A stretch of 47,549 bases of DNA from a virus. Position numbers and translations under genes: made by a program. The notes beneath the pieces are model-generated. The model was not told the origin of the DNA, searched no databases, and saw nothing but the letters and a program-made list of their open reading frames with translations. Below are positions 33,501 to 41,464 of this stretch, in pieces; position 1 is the stretch's first letter, and each line of letters opens with the position of its first letter. The stretch lies in the IMG/VR virus record IMGVR_UViG_3300032271_000539, positions 1 through 47,549 of that record; one strand, given 5' to 3'.

Positions 33501-34013
33501 TTAAGCAAATCTGCCGTTAGAATCAAGTTTCCTACAGTATCCATATTGAATATTTATATGACCAACCATGAGTCCACCTTCATTTTTAAAAGGAGTTGGT
33601 GCTTTTACTGACTCTACCGCCGTATATTTAAAATCAAAATTATTTGAAAATATTGTTGATGATTTAAATATATCTCTTGCAGATTCATCGTATCTACGGA
33701 ACAGGTCGAACAAAAAATTTAAAATTGTGTTTATTTTATCGTGATATAGCGACACTATCATTAAGTCTAGTGTTTCATGTGTCATCCACCACATTTCTGG
33801 TGTTGGAAGAATTTCATAATCATAAACTAAATAAGTAGCAGTTGGAAGTAGATTATTAAATTCTGGAATTTGCTGAGATGGAATAATGGGAACTAACGGT
33901 GTATCAAAACCATCTGCATAGTAATCTTGAGGGTTTAAAATGCCCGTTGATTGTAACTGATCCCAAATATATTTTCTTATATCATAAACGGCTAAAGAAC
34001 TATAATCTGTCAT
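33501..34013 (-). CDS. Tail terminator protein (170 aa)
   Basis: The last neck gene before the tail tube. It begins MTDYSSLAVYDIRKYIWDQL and contains NLLPTATYLVYDYEILPTPE, then MIVSLYHDKINTILNFLFDL and a C-terminal strand pair (GGLMVGHINIQYGYCRKLDS). The alternating helix-strand layout and size (about 130-170 aa) fit tail terminator proteins, which cap the finished tube and join it to the head. The ATG overlaps the preceding stop (ATGA). Assignment rests on synteny and predicted fold. Confidence 0.65.
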   Translation of the reverse strand: MTDYSSLAVYDIRKYIWDQLQSTGILNPQDYYADGFDTPLVPIIPSQQIPEFNNLLPTATYLVYDYEILPTPEMWWMTHETLDLMIVSLYHDKINTILNFLFDLFRRYDESARDIFKSSTIFSNNFDFKYTAVESVKAPTPFKNEGGLMVGHINIQYGYCRKLDSNGRFA

Positions 34014-34738
34014 ACAACATCACGATCCTGAGAATAACTTGAAGTAACTTTCTTAATTGTTGCATAAACCATTTGAGGTGAAGATCCTTGAATATTAATT
34101 GTTTTTGCCACTTCATTACCAATTTGTTGAATTAGTCTAGAACTTTGAATCACTAAAGGTGCTTTTGTATCGTACCAAATTTTACTAAAATCTCTTAAAG
34201 CATGTGTAGTTTTGGTACCACCCGGATTTAAAATATTAATCACTCTACCCGCTGGTACAAAAACTAATTCTCTACCATCTGGAGAAAAAACAATTGTTTT
34301 TTTAGTTGTCATATAAATAGGAGTATTTTCTTCCATTATTTCCATTTTATTTCTAAAAATACTTCTTGTATTTACAAATTTACCTGTTTTACCGGGTTGC
34401 AGCAATGCTTGTGAAATTGGTACAGGTTTTGTTGATTTAAGAGGAATAATATCAATAGTTAAATTACCATATTTGATAGAAGATCTTTTTAACAAAAATA
34501 ATTTTCTAGGTTCTCTACCCACCTCACCCCATTCATAAAGATGATGATACCTTTTGGGGTCTTGCAACGCTGCAATAGACAAATCTTTTAAAAATTTTTT
34601 AGTAGTTATTGTAAATATTGCTTTAGATATTTCAGTAAGAGATATAGGACTAATTATTAATTCCATTTGTTTAACTTTAGAATTAACTAATACAGAAACT
34701 GCATCAAAATTAGATTTAGGAACCACTAGTTGAATCAT
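34010..34738 (-). CDS. Neck / head-tail joining protein (242 aa)
   Basis: I place the start at the ATG at 34738 (MIQLVVPKSNFDAVSVLVNS); the open frame extends to 34828, but the extra part is a hydrophobic shadow of the upstream gene. After a helical N-terminal part (KQMELIISPISLTEISKAIF) come basic beta segments (RKLFLLKRSSIKYGNLTIDI, IYMTTKKTIVFSPDGRELVF). The position between the stopper and the tail terminator corresponds to the joining protein of HK97-like phages, but it is longer than most, so the role is tentative. It overlaps the previous gene by 23 bases. Confidence 0.55.
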   Translation of the reverse strand: MIQLVVPKSNFDAVSVLVNSKVKQMELIISPISLTEISKAIFTITTKKFLKDLSIAALQDPKRYHHLYEWGEVGREPRKLFLLKRSSIKYGNLTIDIIPLKSTKPVPISQALLQPGKTGKFVNTRSIFRNKMEIMEENTPIYMTTKKTIVFSPDGRELVFVPAGRVINILNPGGTKTTHALRDFSKIWYDTKAPLVIQSSRLIQQIGNEVAKTINIQGSSPQMVYATIKKVTSSYSQDRDVV

Positions 34739-35165
34739 TTTGTTGAACCAAAACTCTCTGAATAGTAGTTTCATAATAACTGACTCTGCCAAAGGGGTCC
34801 AATTCAGCATGAGAAGCAGTAACATCAAAAATCATATCTGGTTGACCGTATTTATCAATTTCTTTATAAATAGAATTACCAGCAATATCTTTTATTCCAG
34901 ATACCCTCCATCTACGACTTAAAGGCTCTGGTGATTTCATTTTTAATTGAAATCTTTCTTGATATGAGTTATCTGAACCATAATCAAATGTTTTATTATC
35001 TGAACGATTAAGCGCCCCGCCGGATTTAATTGGCTCTATCTTGCAATCTAGAGTTCTATCATAAACCCACTGCCTTGTGACGTTTCCACTATCAGCCTGA
35101 GTATTTTGCTGAACATATATTTCAGCGGTCATATTCATAATACTGCCAATAAATGAATTAATCAT
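34716..35165 (-). CDS. Head-tail stopper-like protein (149 aa)
   Basis: It begins in a TAATG overlap with the connector gene. The chain shows beta hairpins (MTAEIYVQQNTQADSGNVTR, RTLDCKIEPIKSGGALNRSD, QERFQLKMKSPEPLSRRWRV) and ends DPFGRVSYYETTIQRVLVQQ. This is the general look of the small beta-barrel stopper that closes the portal channel after packaging. The position directly after the connector supports this. No decisive motif exists for the family, so the call is by context and fold. Confidence 0.6.
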   Translation of the reverse strand: MINSFIGSIMNMTAEIYVQQNTQADSGNVTRQWVYDRTLDCKIEPIKSGGALNRSDNKTFDYGSDNSYQERFQLKMKSPEPLSRRWRVSGIKDIAGNSIYKEIDKYGQPDMIFDVTASHAELDPFGRVSYYETTIQRVLVQQNDSTSGS

Positions 35166-36112
35166 TAAATAATAACAATCCCAACATTACGATATTGATC
35201 AAGGATGTTATCAACGATAAGATTACCAGTTCCATTATAGGCACCGGCTTTCATCTCAAATGAAACTTCACTCATGCTAATCTTATTAAGATATTTAACT
35301 CTCCAAGCGGAATCATTAGACATATAATCACCAGCAAGCAAAATAGCAGCAAGTTTAACATCTTGAGGAACATAATTCCAACCAATTAATCCAGTAAACT
35401 TATACCTTGATTGATTTCTAAATCTTCCGTAATAAAGAACTGTAGGATCAACTTGATTGTCATAGCGAACATCCCATGAATTATTTACAATTCTAACAAC
35501 TCTACTGGTTTGAGTTATTTCTAGATCAAAACCAAAAGTGTTGTAAGTTACGCTTCCATTAGATGCACTATAAACCAAAGTACCGTTTTCGTAAATTGAA
35601 TCTAAAGACTGAATAGGTTCAGTTAACCATGCAGCATCTGAACCATTTCCAACAACTTCCTGATATCCATATCTCAAAGAGAACTGTTGTCCAGTATAAC
35701 CATTAATAACAGTTCTTGCAAGTTTTTCCATATTAGTTATTTGAGCATGAGATTTATAATTATTATCCTGTGGACGAGTTCCAAATCCGTAGTAATCTAT
35801 AATATCTGAAACTGTTGCATAAGGTGTAACAATCTCAACATAATTAGTTTCTGTTGTTAAATTTCCATTTACAGAATAAGACCAAACTATTTTTAAAACT
35901 CTATTAATTGAAGTTATTGATGGACCTATCTCAAAACTATAAAGACCTAAATATGGTTCATTGTAGGCTGACCCAGAAATTAAAATTGTATTAGCAGGAT
36001 CATCTGCATTGTATATTTGTACCGTTACAGTACCATCAGCATCCACCTTATTACCATCACGGTAGATAACCAATTCTATTTTATCTGTAGCGCCACTATG
36101 AATTTCTTGCAA
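35165..36112 (-). CDS. Head-tail connector with N-terminal Ig-like domain (315 aa)
   Basis: Residues about 1-95 look like a beta sandwich (KIELVIYRDGNKVDADGTVT, LGLYSFEIGPSITSINRVLK) ending in an ETNYVEIVTPYATVSD linker. Residues about 100-315 resemble the adaptor (gp6/gp15-like) that binds the portal ring: a helix-rich start (ITNMEKLARTVINGYTGQQF), a beta part, and helices at the end (VPQDVKLAAILLAGDYMSND). The Ig-like addition is unusual for a simple adaptor and may decorate the neck. It follows the SAP-like head gene. Confidence 0.7.
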   Translation of the reverse strand: MQEIHSGATDKIELVIYRDGNKVDADGTVTVQIYNADDPANTILISGSAYNEPYLGLYSFEIGPSITSINRVLKIVWSYSVNGNLTTETNYVEIVTPYATVSDIIDYYGFGTRPQDNNYKSHAQITNMEKLARTVINGYTGQQFSLRYGYQEVVGNGSDAAWLTEPIQSLDSIYENGTLVYSASNGSVTYNTFGFDLEITQTSRVVRIVNNSWDVRYDNQVDPTVLYYGRFRNQSRYKFTGLIGWNYVPQDVKLAAILLAGDYMSNDSAWRVKYLNKISMSEVSFEMKAGAYNGTGNLIVDNILDQYRNVGIVII

Positions 36113-36128
36113 CTAATTCCCCTCCAGA

Positions 36129-36518
36129 TTAAGAGTAATACTCCTGTACCTCTTTTGGAGTGGCTGGTCTAAACCCTTCATGATGATCAAAAATTTCTTG
36201 AGCAAAACTTTCAGGGACAGCCAAGAAAGGGTGTTCTGCTGTAAAGGTTGCTGGACCAACTTGATAAGAAAAATTCTTTCTGTCCATCTTTACAAGAACA
36301 CTTCTCTCATTTACAAGGTTGAGAGGTGGAGTATTCTCTGTTGGTATTTCTAAATTTTCATTTTCTATCTGTGCAAATCTTTCATAATCCTGATAAGAAA
36401 CACCTTCTTCTTGAAGGAGTAGAATAACAGCATTCTTTGTAATTTTTTCAGGTACTTCCACACCAAAACTGTCTGCAATTGCTTTCAATTCTGATAGTTT
36501 AAGATCTTTAAAAGACAT
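36129..36518 (-). CDS. Small head protein with N-terminal SAP/HeH-like motif (129 aa)
   Basis: Residues 4-38 (KDLKLSELKAIADSFGVEVP, then KNAVILLLQEEG) fit a SAP/HeH helix-extended-loop-helix, a putative nucleic-acid-binding motif. The second half (RSVLVKMDRKNFSYQVGPAT, EHPFLAVPESFAQEIFDHHE, GFRPATPKEVQEYYS) has a pattern I associate with small proteins encoded just after the capsid gene in actinobacterial and related phages. It could help DNA packaging or stabilise the capsid. It has its own strong ribosome site (AAAGGAAA) after the capsid terminator. Confidence 0.65.
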   Translation of the reverse strand: MSFKDLKLSELKAIADSFGVEVPEKITKNAVILLLQEEGVSYQDYERFAQIENENLEIPTENTPPLNLVNERSVLVKMDRKNFSYQVGPATFTAEHPFLAVPESFAQEIFDHHEGFRPATPKEVQEYYS

Positions 36519-36555
36519 TTTTATTTCCTTTCTTTATAGTAAAATTATAGCAGAA

Positions 36556-36591
36556 ACCAAACAAGGGAGGCGTTTGCCTCCCTTGTTTGGT
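36556..36591 (-). terminator. Strong hairpin terminator after the major capsid gene
   Basis: Two perfect 16-bp arms (ACCAAACAAGGGAGGC and its complement) enclose a 4-base loop, 12 bases after the capsid stop codon. On the minus strand it is followed by TTTCTG and an AT-rich tract. It is one of the most stable stems in the window and would end or attenuate transcription of the capsid operon, or protect its mRNA. Confidence 0.8.
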
Positions 36592-36603
36592 CTTCCATTA
36601 CTA

Positions 36604-37773
36604 CTAGAATGTAGTGGTGTATGGAGATGTATTGGAACCAAATGTAATGCCAGAAGCATTGCTTGTTGTGAATGTAGATCCGAATGCTGGCTGAGTTCCA
36701 GCAACCTGAATATTCTTAACAATAACGTGTGCGTCGTAGTTTTCAATTGCACAGCCAACACGAATGAATAGAGTGTATTCAATTGTGTCTTTCTTGGGCT
36801 GGAATAGACGGTAGACGACAACATCGCGCTTGATACCAATGATGAAGTTCTGTGGGAATGTAAGGTGTACATCACCATACAGAGTTCCACTTGTAGTTAC
36901 TGTCATGCTTGGTGCGGTATTTAGTCCAAGATCTTCACGCATCAATGGTACGTTGATAACAGGAATACCAAAAGCAAATGGAGTAACTGTACCGGGACCG
37001 CCATCGTTAGCAGCAACATCACCACGAATAATTGGTGATGCGATATCGAATGGGTTGAATCCACCAGAAGTACCTGTATTCATGGAGGTCAAGTTGTACA
37101 GGTAATCCTGAACCAAGTTTGAACCTGCGAAGAAACGTAACTGGTTTCTACGCTGCTTGTACTTACGGGGAAGAGCCTTAATAGCATTATTGAAAATAGT
37201 GCGGTCAAGACCCTGCTGATTAGCATCAACAACGTGTGCATTTGATATTGCAAGTTGACGGAAACCATTGAATGCACCATAAAGACCTGACTGTGCGGTA
37301 TTACCGTTGATCAGTACGTCTTCAATATCATTACCGGCCTGTGTTGCCATAAGTCGTGCAATGTGATCTTCAAGATCTGGTCCTTCAATGTTATCTTCAA
37401 GTGCCTCTGCTGAGAGTTCCCAGTCAAGACGTAGTTTACGAGTTGTAAGAGAGATCTTTGAGAAAAGGGCACCGGCAGCGATGCTGTTTGTTCCCTGTGC
37501 ATAGTCTCTTGGATTTTCTTCAGATGCAACTGTCATGATTCTCTGACCTACGGCGACACGATCAATTTCAGTAGTATTTGAACGCATACGAATTGTGCGT
37601 GCAGACTTTGCCAAAATTGTAGCGTCCCACATGTAGTCAAGGAACCTGTTAGCCTGATCTGGGTAAAGAAGACCGTTACCTGAGTTTGTTACACCGTCAC
37701 CAGAAAGGTTTGGGTTTACAGTAGACCCAAGGTTACCAGTATCAATAACTTTTTGTAAAAGTTCGTTGCTCAT
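36604..37773 (-). CDS. Major capsid protein, HK97 fold (389 aa)
   Basis: It follows the protease/scaffold gene. The N-arm is MSNELLQKVIDTGNLGSTVN, then SGNGLLYPDQANRFLDYMWD and a body with EENPRDYAQGTNSIAAGALF, KISLTTRKLRLDWELSAEAL and DNIEGPDLEDHIARLMATQA, the usual spine and P-domain pattern of HK97-type capsids. The C-terminal part includes FPQNFIIGIKRDVVVYRLFQ and ends with a Thr/Ser-rich tail. The length is normal. It has a bulged strong ribosome site before it and a strong terminator after it, as expected for the most abundant virion protein. No separate N-terminal scaffold is fused, consistent with the nested scaffold upstream. Confidence 0.92.
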   Translation of the reverse strand: MSNELLQKVIDTGNLGSTVNPNLSGDGVTNSGNGLLYPDQANRFLDYMWDATILAKSARTIRMRSNTTEIDRVAVGQRIMTVASEENPRDYAQGTNSIAAGALFSKISLTTRKLRLDWELSAEALEDNIEGPDLEDHIARLMATQAGNDIEDVLINGNTAQSGLYGAFNGFRQLAISNAHVVDANQQGLDRTIFNNAIKALPRKYKQRRNQLRFFAGSNLVQDYLYNLTSMNTGTSGGFNPFDIASPIIRGDVAANDGGPGTVTPFAFGIPVINVPLMREDLGLNTAPSMTVTTSGTLYGDVHLTFPQNFIIGIKRDVVVYRLFQPKKDTIEYTLFIRVGCAIENYDAHVIVKNIQVAGTQPAFGSTFTTSNASGITFGSNTSPYTTTF

Positions 37774-37777
37774 ATTT

Positions 37778-37791
37778 TTTCACCTACCTTT
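37778..37791 (-). promoter_or_regulatory. Bulged Shine-Dalgarno AAAGGTAGGTGAAA (capsid gene)
   Basis: It sits 4 bases before the capsid ATG and is identical over 14 bases to the site in front of the tail tube gene. A small palindrome (ATAATC / GATTAT, 37819-37833) overlaps the protease stop codon just upstream and could be an mRNA hairpin or operator. Confidence 0.6.
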
Positions 37792-37829
37792 TTTTTAAAA
37801 TTTCTATTTTAAATTGTAATAATCTAAGA

Positions 37830-38315
37830 TTATAGATCGCGTGCGCCGAGGAAATGCCCGTTCCATATACTCTTTGTTATTTTATTATTATCTGTTGAAG
37901 CCTGTTCGACCTCACCAGACTTTCTTACTGCTGTTGCTGATTCAAAAGAATCAACGCGCTTCTGTAGATCCAGAAGTTTCTGAGTAACCTCTGCAACATT
38001 ATTTGAAAGATCTGTGATCTTTGAACCGAAATCATCAATAGACTTCTGAATGTTGAGGTTAAAATCATCAACTGATTTCTGAACATCCTGTGCTGCGTTA
38101 GTAGCATCAGCATAATTCTTCTTAATTGCATTTTCAAGGTCGATCTTAAGTCCATCAACCATCTTAACAAAGTCTAATTCATCTACAGGGAGTTCTGAAA
38201 CGGTTGCGGCCTTCTCTACAGCCTCTTCTTCAACGGTTTCAAAAACTTCTGCAACGGCTTCTTCTACCGCTTCATCGACCGGAGCGGCCTCAACTAAATT
38301 AGTTTCATCTGCCAT
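37830..38315 (-). CDS. Scaffold protein from an in-frame internal start (161 aa)
   Basis: Inside the protease gene, the ATG at 38315 is preceded 7 bases upstream by AAAGGAGG (38323-38330), about the best ribosome site in the window and better than that of the full-length gene. The product starts MADETNLVEAAPVDEAVEEA, is strongly acidic in its first about 60 residues, and then forms a coiled coil (DLSNNVAEVTQKLLDLQKRV). This matches scaffold proteins and the known Nu3-in-C arrangement of lambda. It should be made in excess over the protease, assemble the capsid shell and be removed by the protease. The existence of the separate product is inferred. Confidence 0.7.
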   Translation of the reverse strand: MADETNLVEAAPVDEAVEEAVAEVFETVEEEAVEKAATVSELPVDELDFVKMVDGLKIDLENAIKKNYADATNAAQDVQKSVDDFNLNIQKSIDDFGSKITDLSNNVAEVTQKLLDLQKRVDSFESATAVRKSGEVEQASTDNNKITKSIWNGHFLGARDL

Positions 38316-39410
38316 TTCATTGCCTCCTTTACTTATTATTTTTTCATCAATACTCTTATTAACTTTAACTTTTATTTTTTTAAGAGTACTCAATTTGTGT
38401 CCAACTATTTTGTCTGTGGGCACAAAACCTTTATCTGTTTTTTTATAAATTTTAATTACTGCCGCAGGATCTTCTTCACTTCCAGTAATTGTAAATGAAG
38501 AATCTGGAACTTTGTAACTTCCATTTTTAACAATTTTAGTAATTTTACCATAAGCAGTTCCACCGCTAGACCCCCATTTTACAAAGTCACCTGTGGACAA
38601 GTCATCTGCCTTCTTAATAGGGTTCTGATCAGGATACATATTTATAGTTTCATTACTATCAATTGCACCACTTGAATTAGTTCCAGCATCACCATCTCGC
38701 GTTGTTGCAGCATGAGTTGGGCCACCAGCATCATCTTTCTTGAACTGAGCCTGAACGAATTTCTTTACAGTTTCTGATTTAGTAACATCTGAACTTTCAA
38801 CCCAACCAATTGTTGACATTGGATCACCACAAATAACACAATCTTTATTATCAATTTCAGAAGTTGTTGCCATTTGATCATTCTTGCACCAGAAAACATT
38901 TTCAACAACAATTTCTGTAGCCATGCCCTTCATAAACATACCATCTTCATTTTTCTGAATAGAAAAAATATTAGCAAGGGGATTGGCTGGATTATCTACA
39001 AGTGAGAGTTCCATAAGTTCATAATCTTTAATTACTCTATTGTCTTCTTTTGAGTCACCGGGTTCGTATGAGGCTTCAACAATATTACCGCCAATAGAAA
39101 AGCCGGTAAGTGTACCATCTAATACTTTTTCCCATGTATCTTGGGCACCCTTAGAAATATAGGCATCAACATAGATACCTTTATAAGATTTTCCAGTTTC
39201 TCTATCAACATAATCTTGTGATTCAAACGAAACTACTTTGCCAACAGCAATTGGCTGATGCATTTCTCTCAGATTACCGCGAAAACGATTGAAAGCCTTT
39301 TCGCTGGCTTCTGGAGTTACAACATCACCATGACGATCAATATTGTCAAGGGTCGCAAACCCCGAAACAGTTCTTTTGTCCTTATTGACTTTAGCAATGG
39401 GAAAAGCCAT
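37830..39410 (-). CDS. Prohead maturation protease fused to Tudor-like and scaffold regions (526 aa)
   Basis: I start it at the ATG at 39410 (MAFPIAKVNKDKRTVSGFAT), which has AAGGAA upstream; the frame is open to 39476. Residues about 1-155 are a S78/XkdF-like prohead protease with H51 (EMHQPIAVGKV) and S105 (LTGFSIGG) as catalytic candidates. Residues about 170-200 hold C175, C191 and C194, a possible metal site. Residues about 270-347 resemble a DUF2945/Tudor-like module (LSTGDFVKWGSSGGTAYGKI, DPAAVIKIYKK, VGHKLSTLKKI). The last about 160 residues are acidic then coiled coil, as in scaffolds. The protease processes the procapsid. An in-frame internal start yields the scaffold alone. Confidence 0.85.
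   Translation of the reverse strand: MAFPIAKVNKDKRTVSGFATLDNIDRHGDVVTPEASEKAFNRFRGNLREMHQPIAVGKVVSFESQDYVDRETGKSYKGIYVDAYISKGAQDTWEKVLDGTLTGFSIGGNIVEASYEPGDSKEDNRVIKDYELMELSLVDNPANPLANIFSIQKNEDGMFMKGMATEIVVENVFWCKNDQMATTSEIDNKDCVICGDPMSTIGWVESSDVTKSETVKKFVQAQFKKDDAGGPTHAATTRDGDAGTNSSGAIDSNETINMYPDQNPIKKADDLSTGDFVKWGSSGGTAYGKITKIVKNGSYKVPDSSFTITGSEEDPAAVIKIYKKTDKGFVPTDKIVGHKLSTLKKIKVKVNKSIDEKIISKGGNEMADETNLVEAAPVDEAVEEAVAEVFETVEEEAVEKAATVSELPVDELDFVKMVDGLKIDLENAIKKNYADATNAAQDVQKSVDDFNLNIQKSIDDFGSKITDLSNNVAEVTQKLLDLQKRVDSFESATAVRKSGEVEQASTDNNKITKSIWNGHFLGARDL
38323..38330 (-). promoter_or_regulatory. Strong internal ribosome site AAAGGAGG
   Basis: It reads AAAGGAGG on the minus strand inside the protease gene, with 7 bases to the in-frame ATG at 38315. 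It encodes the K-G-G of the protein there, so its perfection is not forced by obvious protein constraints. Confidence 0.8.
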
Positions 39411-39497
39411 GTTGATCTTTTCCTTGCTATTTGTCCAATTAACTTTGTTAATGTCCATTTGAGTTAATAGTAACAATAAATTTTAACAAATCAAAAT

Positions 39498-41081
39498 TTA
39501 TCCTACTCGTCTACCCTCACCTTTAGGATTTCTTTCACCATCTGTTGAAGATTGATTCATATTTCTTTGCTGATCACGATTTCTATTACCAGAAGCCTGA
39601 GTTCTTTCTTCAGCACCTTGCTGAGCATTTAACTGAACTGGAGTATCGCCGCCGGGTCTTGGAGTAAGACCCTTACGAACACGAATTTCATTAGGTACAA
39701 GGACTTGCATTCTAAGTTGTGATTCGTCAATCTTACTTTGAGTAAGTTCATCAGTCAAAGTTAGTTCATCAAATGCAAGAATAAAAGCATCAGTAAATTC
39801 TTTAATAATTTGATTAATTTTACGTTCAAGTTCGTCCTGAGCGGGACGACATACTTGTTCTTTAAATGTTTTGTCTGCCGCCATTGCTGCCGCATTTCCT
39901 ACGCCATTTGGAGCGCCAATTTTAGAAATAGGAACACCATCTGCAAATAGGATACGATCACGATTCTCAACAGCGTAATTCCTGAATGAAGAATCTTGAA
40001 CACCTGCTTCAATTGGCTCCATTTTAAACTCTACGCGAGAATTTTCTCCATCTGAAGGCAATGGAATATATAATGTTCTATGATTTCTACCGCGCAAACC
40101 AGTCTGGAAGAATTCAAGAAGTTTTCTTTCAGAATCTCCGCTTAACTTAGCACCCTTGACAGTAATAATATATCTAGGAACCGCTTTATTCTCAAAATAA
40201 TCAAGATTAAACCTTGAAGCAAATTCGTCACCAGCAATTGCATTTTTTGCTGACAAAATATCAGGAACTCCATAATATGTGTTTGTTGGAGTATAAGTTT
40301 TAAAATGAATTACTTCGTTTGGTTGTGGATCTGTACCAATTTGATCTTGAGTCGTTGTATCACCAAAATTACGGAAATATGTGTAACGATTATATACAAC
40401 TTGAACAAATCCATCACGGTGACGGCGGATTCTCATAGTTACAGTTGGAATATGACCAATATAACCAATTCTTCCAGTAGATGTTCGACCAATTTCCATG
40501 TAAGCATTGCCACAAGTCTCTAAATCAATATAAATTTTCTTCATAATCCACAAAAAACTGTCATCAGAATTTAAAGATTCCAAATATTCTCTTAATTCTG
40601 TTTTTGCAGACACAATTCTTTTACGAAGTTTCTCTAATTTCTTATCATCATCCATCACATCTTCAATTTTGCTTAAAGTTTTAGGTGTTTCTTCAAAATG
40701 ATAACCAAGCCCCACAACATTCGCTGCTTTTGCATTAATTGCAGCATGATGGAATGGTGAAATATCGTAAAGTTGGGCTAAATACATCAAATTATAGGGT
40801 GGTTGAACAATTTGGAATAAAGAATATCCAGTAAGGTCTAGTGGATCAAGTTTCTTTGACTTTGCATCATCTAAACCAGTATATGCTTTCTGCAATCTTG
40901 TTGCTTTTCTTTTAAAATTAGTGCTTAAACCTTCTAATTTGCTTAACTCATCCCAATTTTTAGTAAAAGGATCATCAAAACTTGATTCAGAAAGTAAATT
41001 AGAGTTTTGAGTTCCCAAAGAAACTTTTATTAATTGATTTTCGTCTTCATCAAAATCATCTACCGGCACAAGCGATGTCAC
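39498..41081 (-). CDS. Portal protein (527 aa)
   Basis: A PBSX/HK97-like portal, the dodecameric ring through which DNA enters and leaves the head. Signatures include YNLMYLAQLYDISPFHHAAI, then NSDDSFLWIMKKIYIDLETC with GNAYMEIGR, NEVIHFKTYTPTNTYYGVPD, a basic strand (GRNHRTLYIPLPSDGENSRV) and the crown helices (EQVCRPAQDELERKINQIIK). The C-terminus is disordered, Gln/Asn/Arg-rich. The length is usual for the family. It overlaps the preceding small gene as ATGA. No terminase gene is next to it, so the terminase must lie outside the window. Confidence 0.9.
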   Translation of the reverse strand: MTSLVPVDDFDEDENQLIKVSLGTQNSNLLSESSFDDPFTKNWDELSKLEGLSTNFKRKATRLQKAYTGLDDAKSKKLDPLDLTGYSLFQIVQPPYNLMYLAQLYDISPFHHAAINAKAANVVGLGYHFEETPKTLSKIEDVMDDDKKLEKLRKRIVSAKTELREYLESLNSDDSFLWIMKKIYIDLETCGNAYMEIGRTSTGRIGYIGHIPTVTMRIRRHRDGFVQVVYNRYTYFRNFGDTTTQDQIGTDPQPNEVIHFKTYTPTNTYYGVPDILSAKNAIAGDEFASRFNLDYFENKAVPRYIITVKGAKLSGDSERKLLEFFQTGLRGRNHRTLYIPLPSDGENSRVEFKMEPIEAGVQDSSFRNYAVENRDRILFADGVPISKIGAPNGVGNAAAMAADKTFKEQVCRPAQDELERKINQIIKEFTDAFILAFDELTLTDELTQSKIDESQLRMQVLVPNEIRVRKGLTPRPGGDTPVQLNAQQGAEERTQASGNRNRDQQRNMNQSSTDGERNPKGEGRRVG

Positions 41082-41413
41082 AATAATCCCATTTTCTTTT
41101 TTTCATCTAAATCTTCTTTAATCGCAGGAACATCAAGTTCATCTGGAATTAATCCCCACTCCATGCGACTCTTTTGTTCTTCATATTCTTCATCCGTAAC
41201 TTGCCTATGACCAGAAAACCAAATAGGTCTACCTTCTTCTAAGCCATAATATTTTGCTGCTTCTTTTAACTTATTAATTTTTCTAATATCGCCTTTCATA
41301 GAAGCAATATTTAAATAATTTCCATCTTCATCACAAACTAGGCCGTCAGGCATCATCCATAAATATAGACCATAATCAACTTCTTCTACCTGTGTGACTC
41401 TTCTATTTACCAT
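41078..41413 (-). CDS. Small conserved-looking protein preceding the portal (111 aa)
   Basis: It begins MVNRRVTQVEEVDYGLYLWM and contains MPDGLVCDEDGNYLNIASMK, GLEEGRPIWFSGHRQVTDEE and a C-terminal acidic helix (YEEQKSRMEWGLIPDELDVP). It carries no recognised catalytic motif; similar small proteins seem to occur just before portals of actinobacterial phages, from memory. The ATGA overlap with the portal suggests a portal- or packaging-associated role. Function unknown. Confidence 0.7.
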   Translation of the reverse strand: MVNRRVTQVEEVDYGLYLWMMPDGLVCDEDGNYLNIASMKGDIRKINKLKEAAKYYGLEEGRPIWFSGHRQVTDEEYEEQKSRMEWGLIPDELDVPAIKEDLDEKKKMGLL

Positions 41414-41464
41414 GTCAATTATTTTACCATTTAATTGTTCTAAAGTACAATTTTTGTCACTAGA

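Noticed and set aside
34739-34828. N-terminal extension (MMLLLLMLNWTPL) of the neck protein as a signal peptide
   Set aside because: It lies wholly inside the upstream stopper gene and the downstream ATG at 34738 begins the sensible domain; a secreted neck protein makes no sense.
39476-39501. AT-only inverted repeat (ATAAATTTT / AAAATTTAT) between portal and protease
   Set aside because: All pairs are A-T, the stem is weak, it overlaps the portal stop and such repeats are expected by chance in this base composition.
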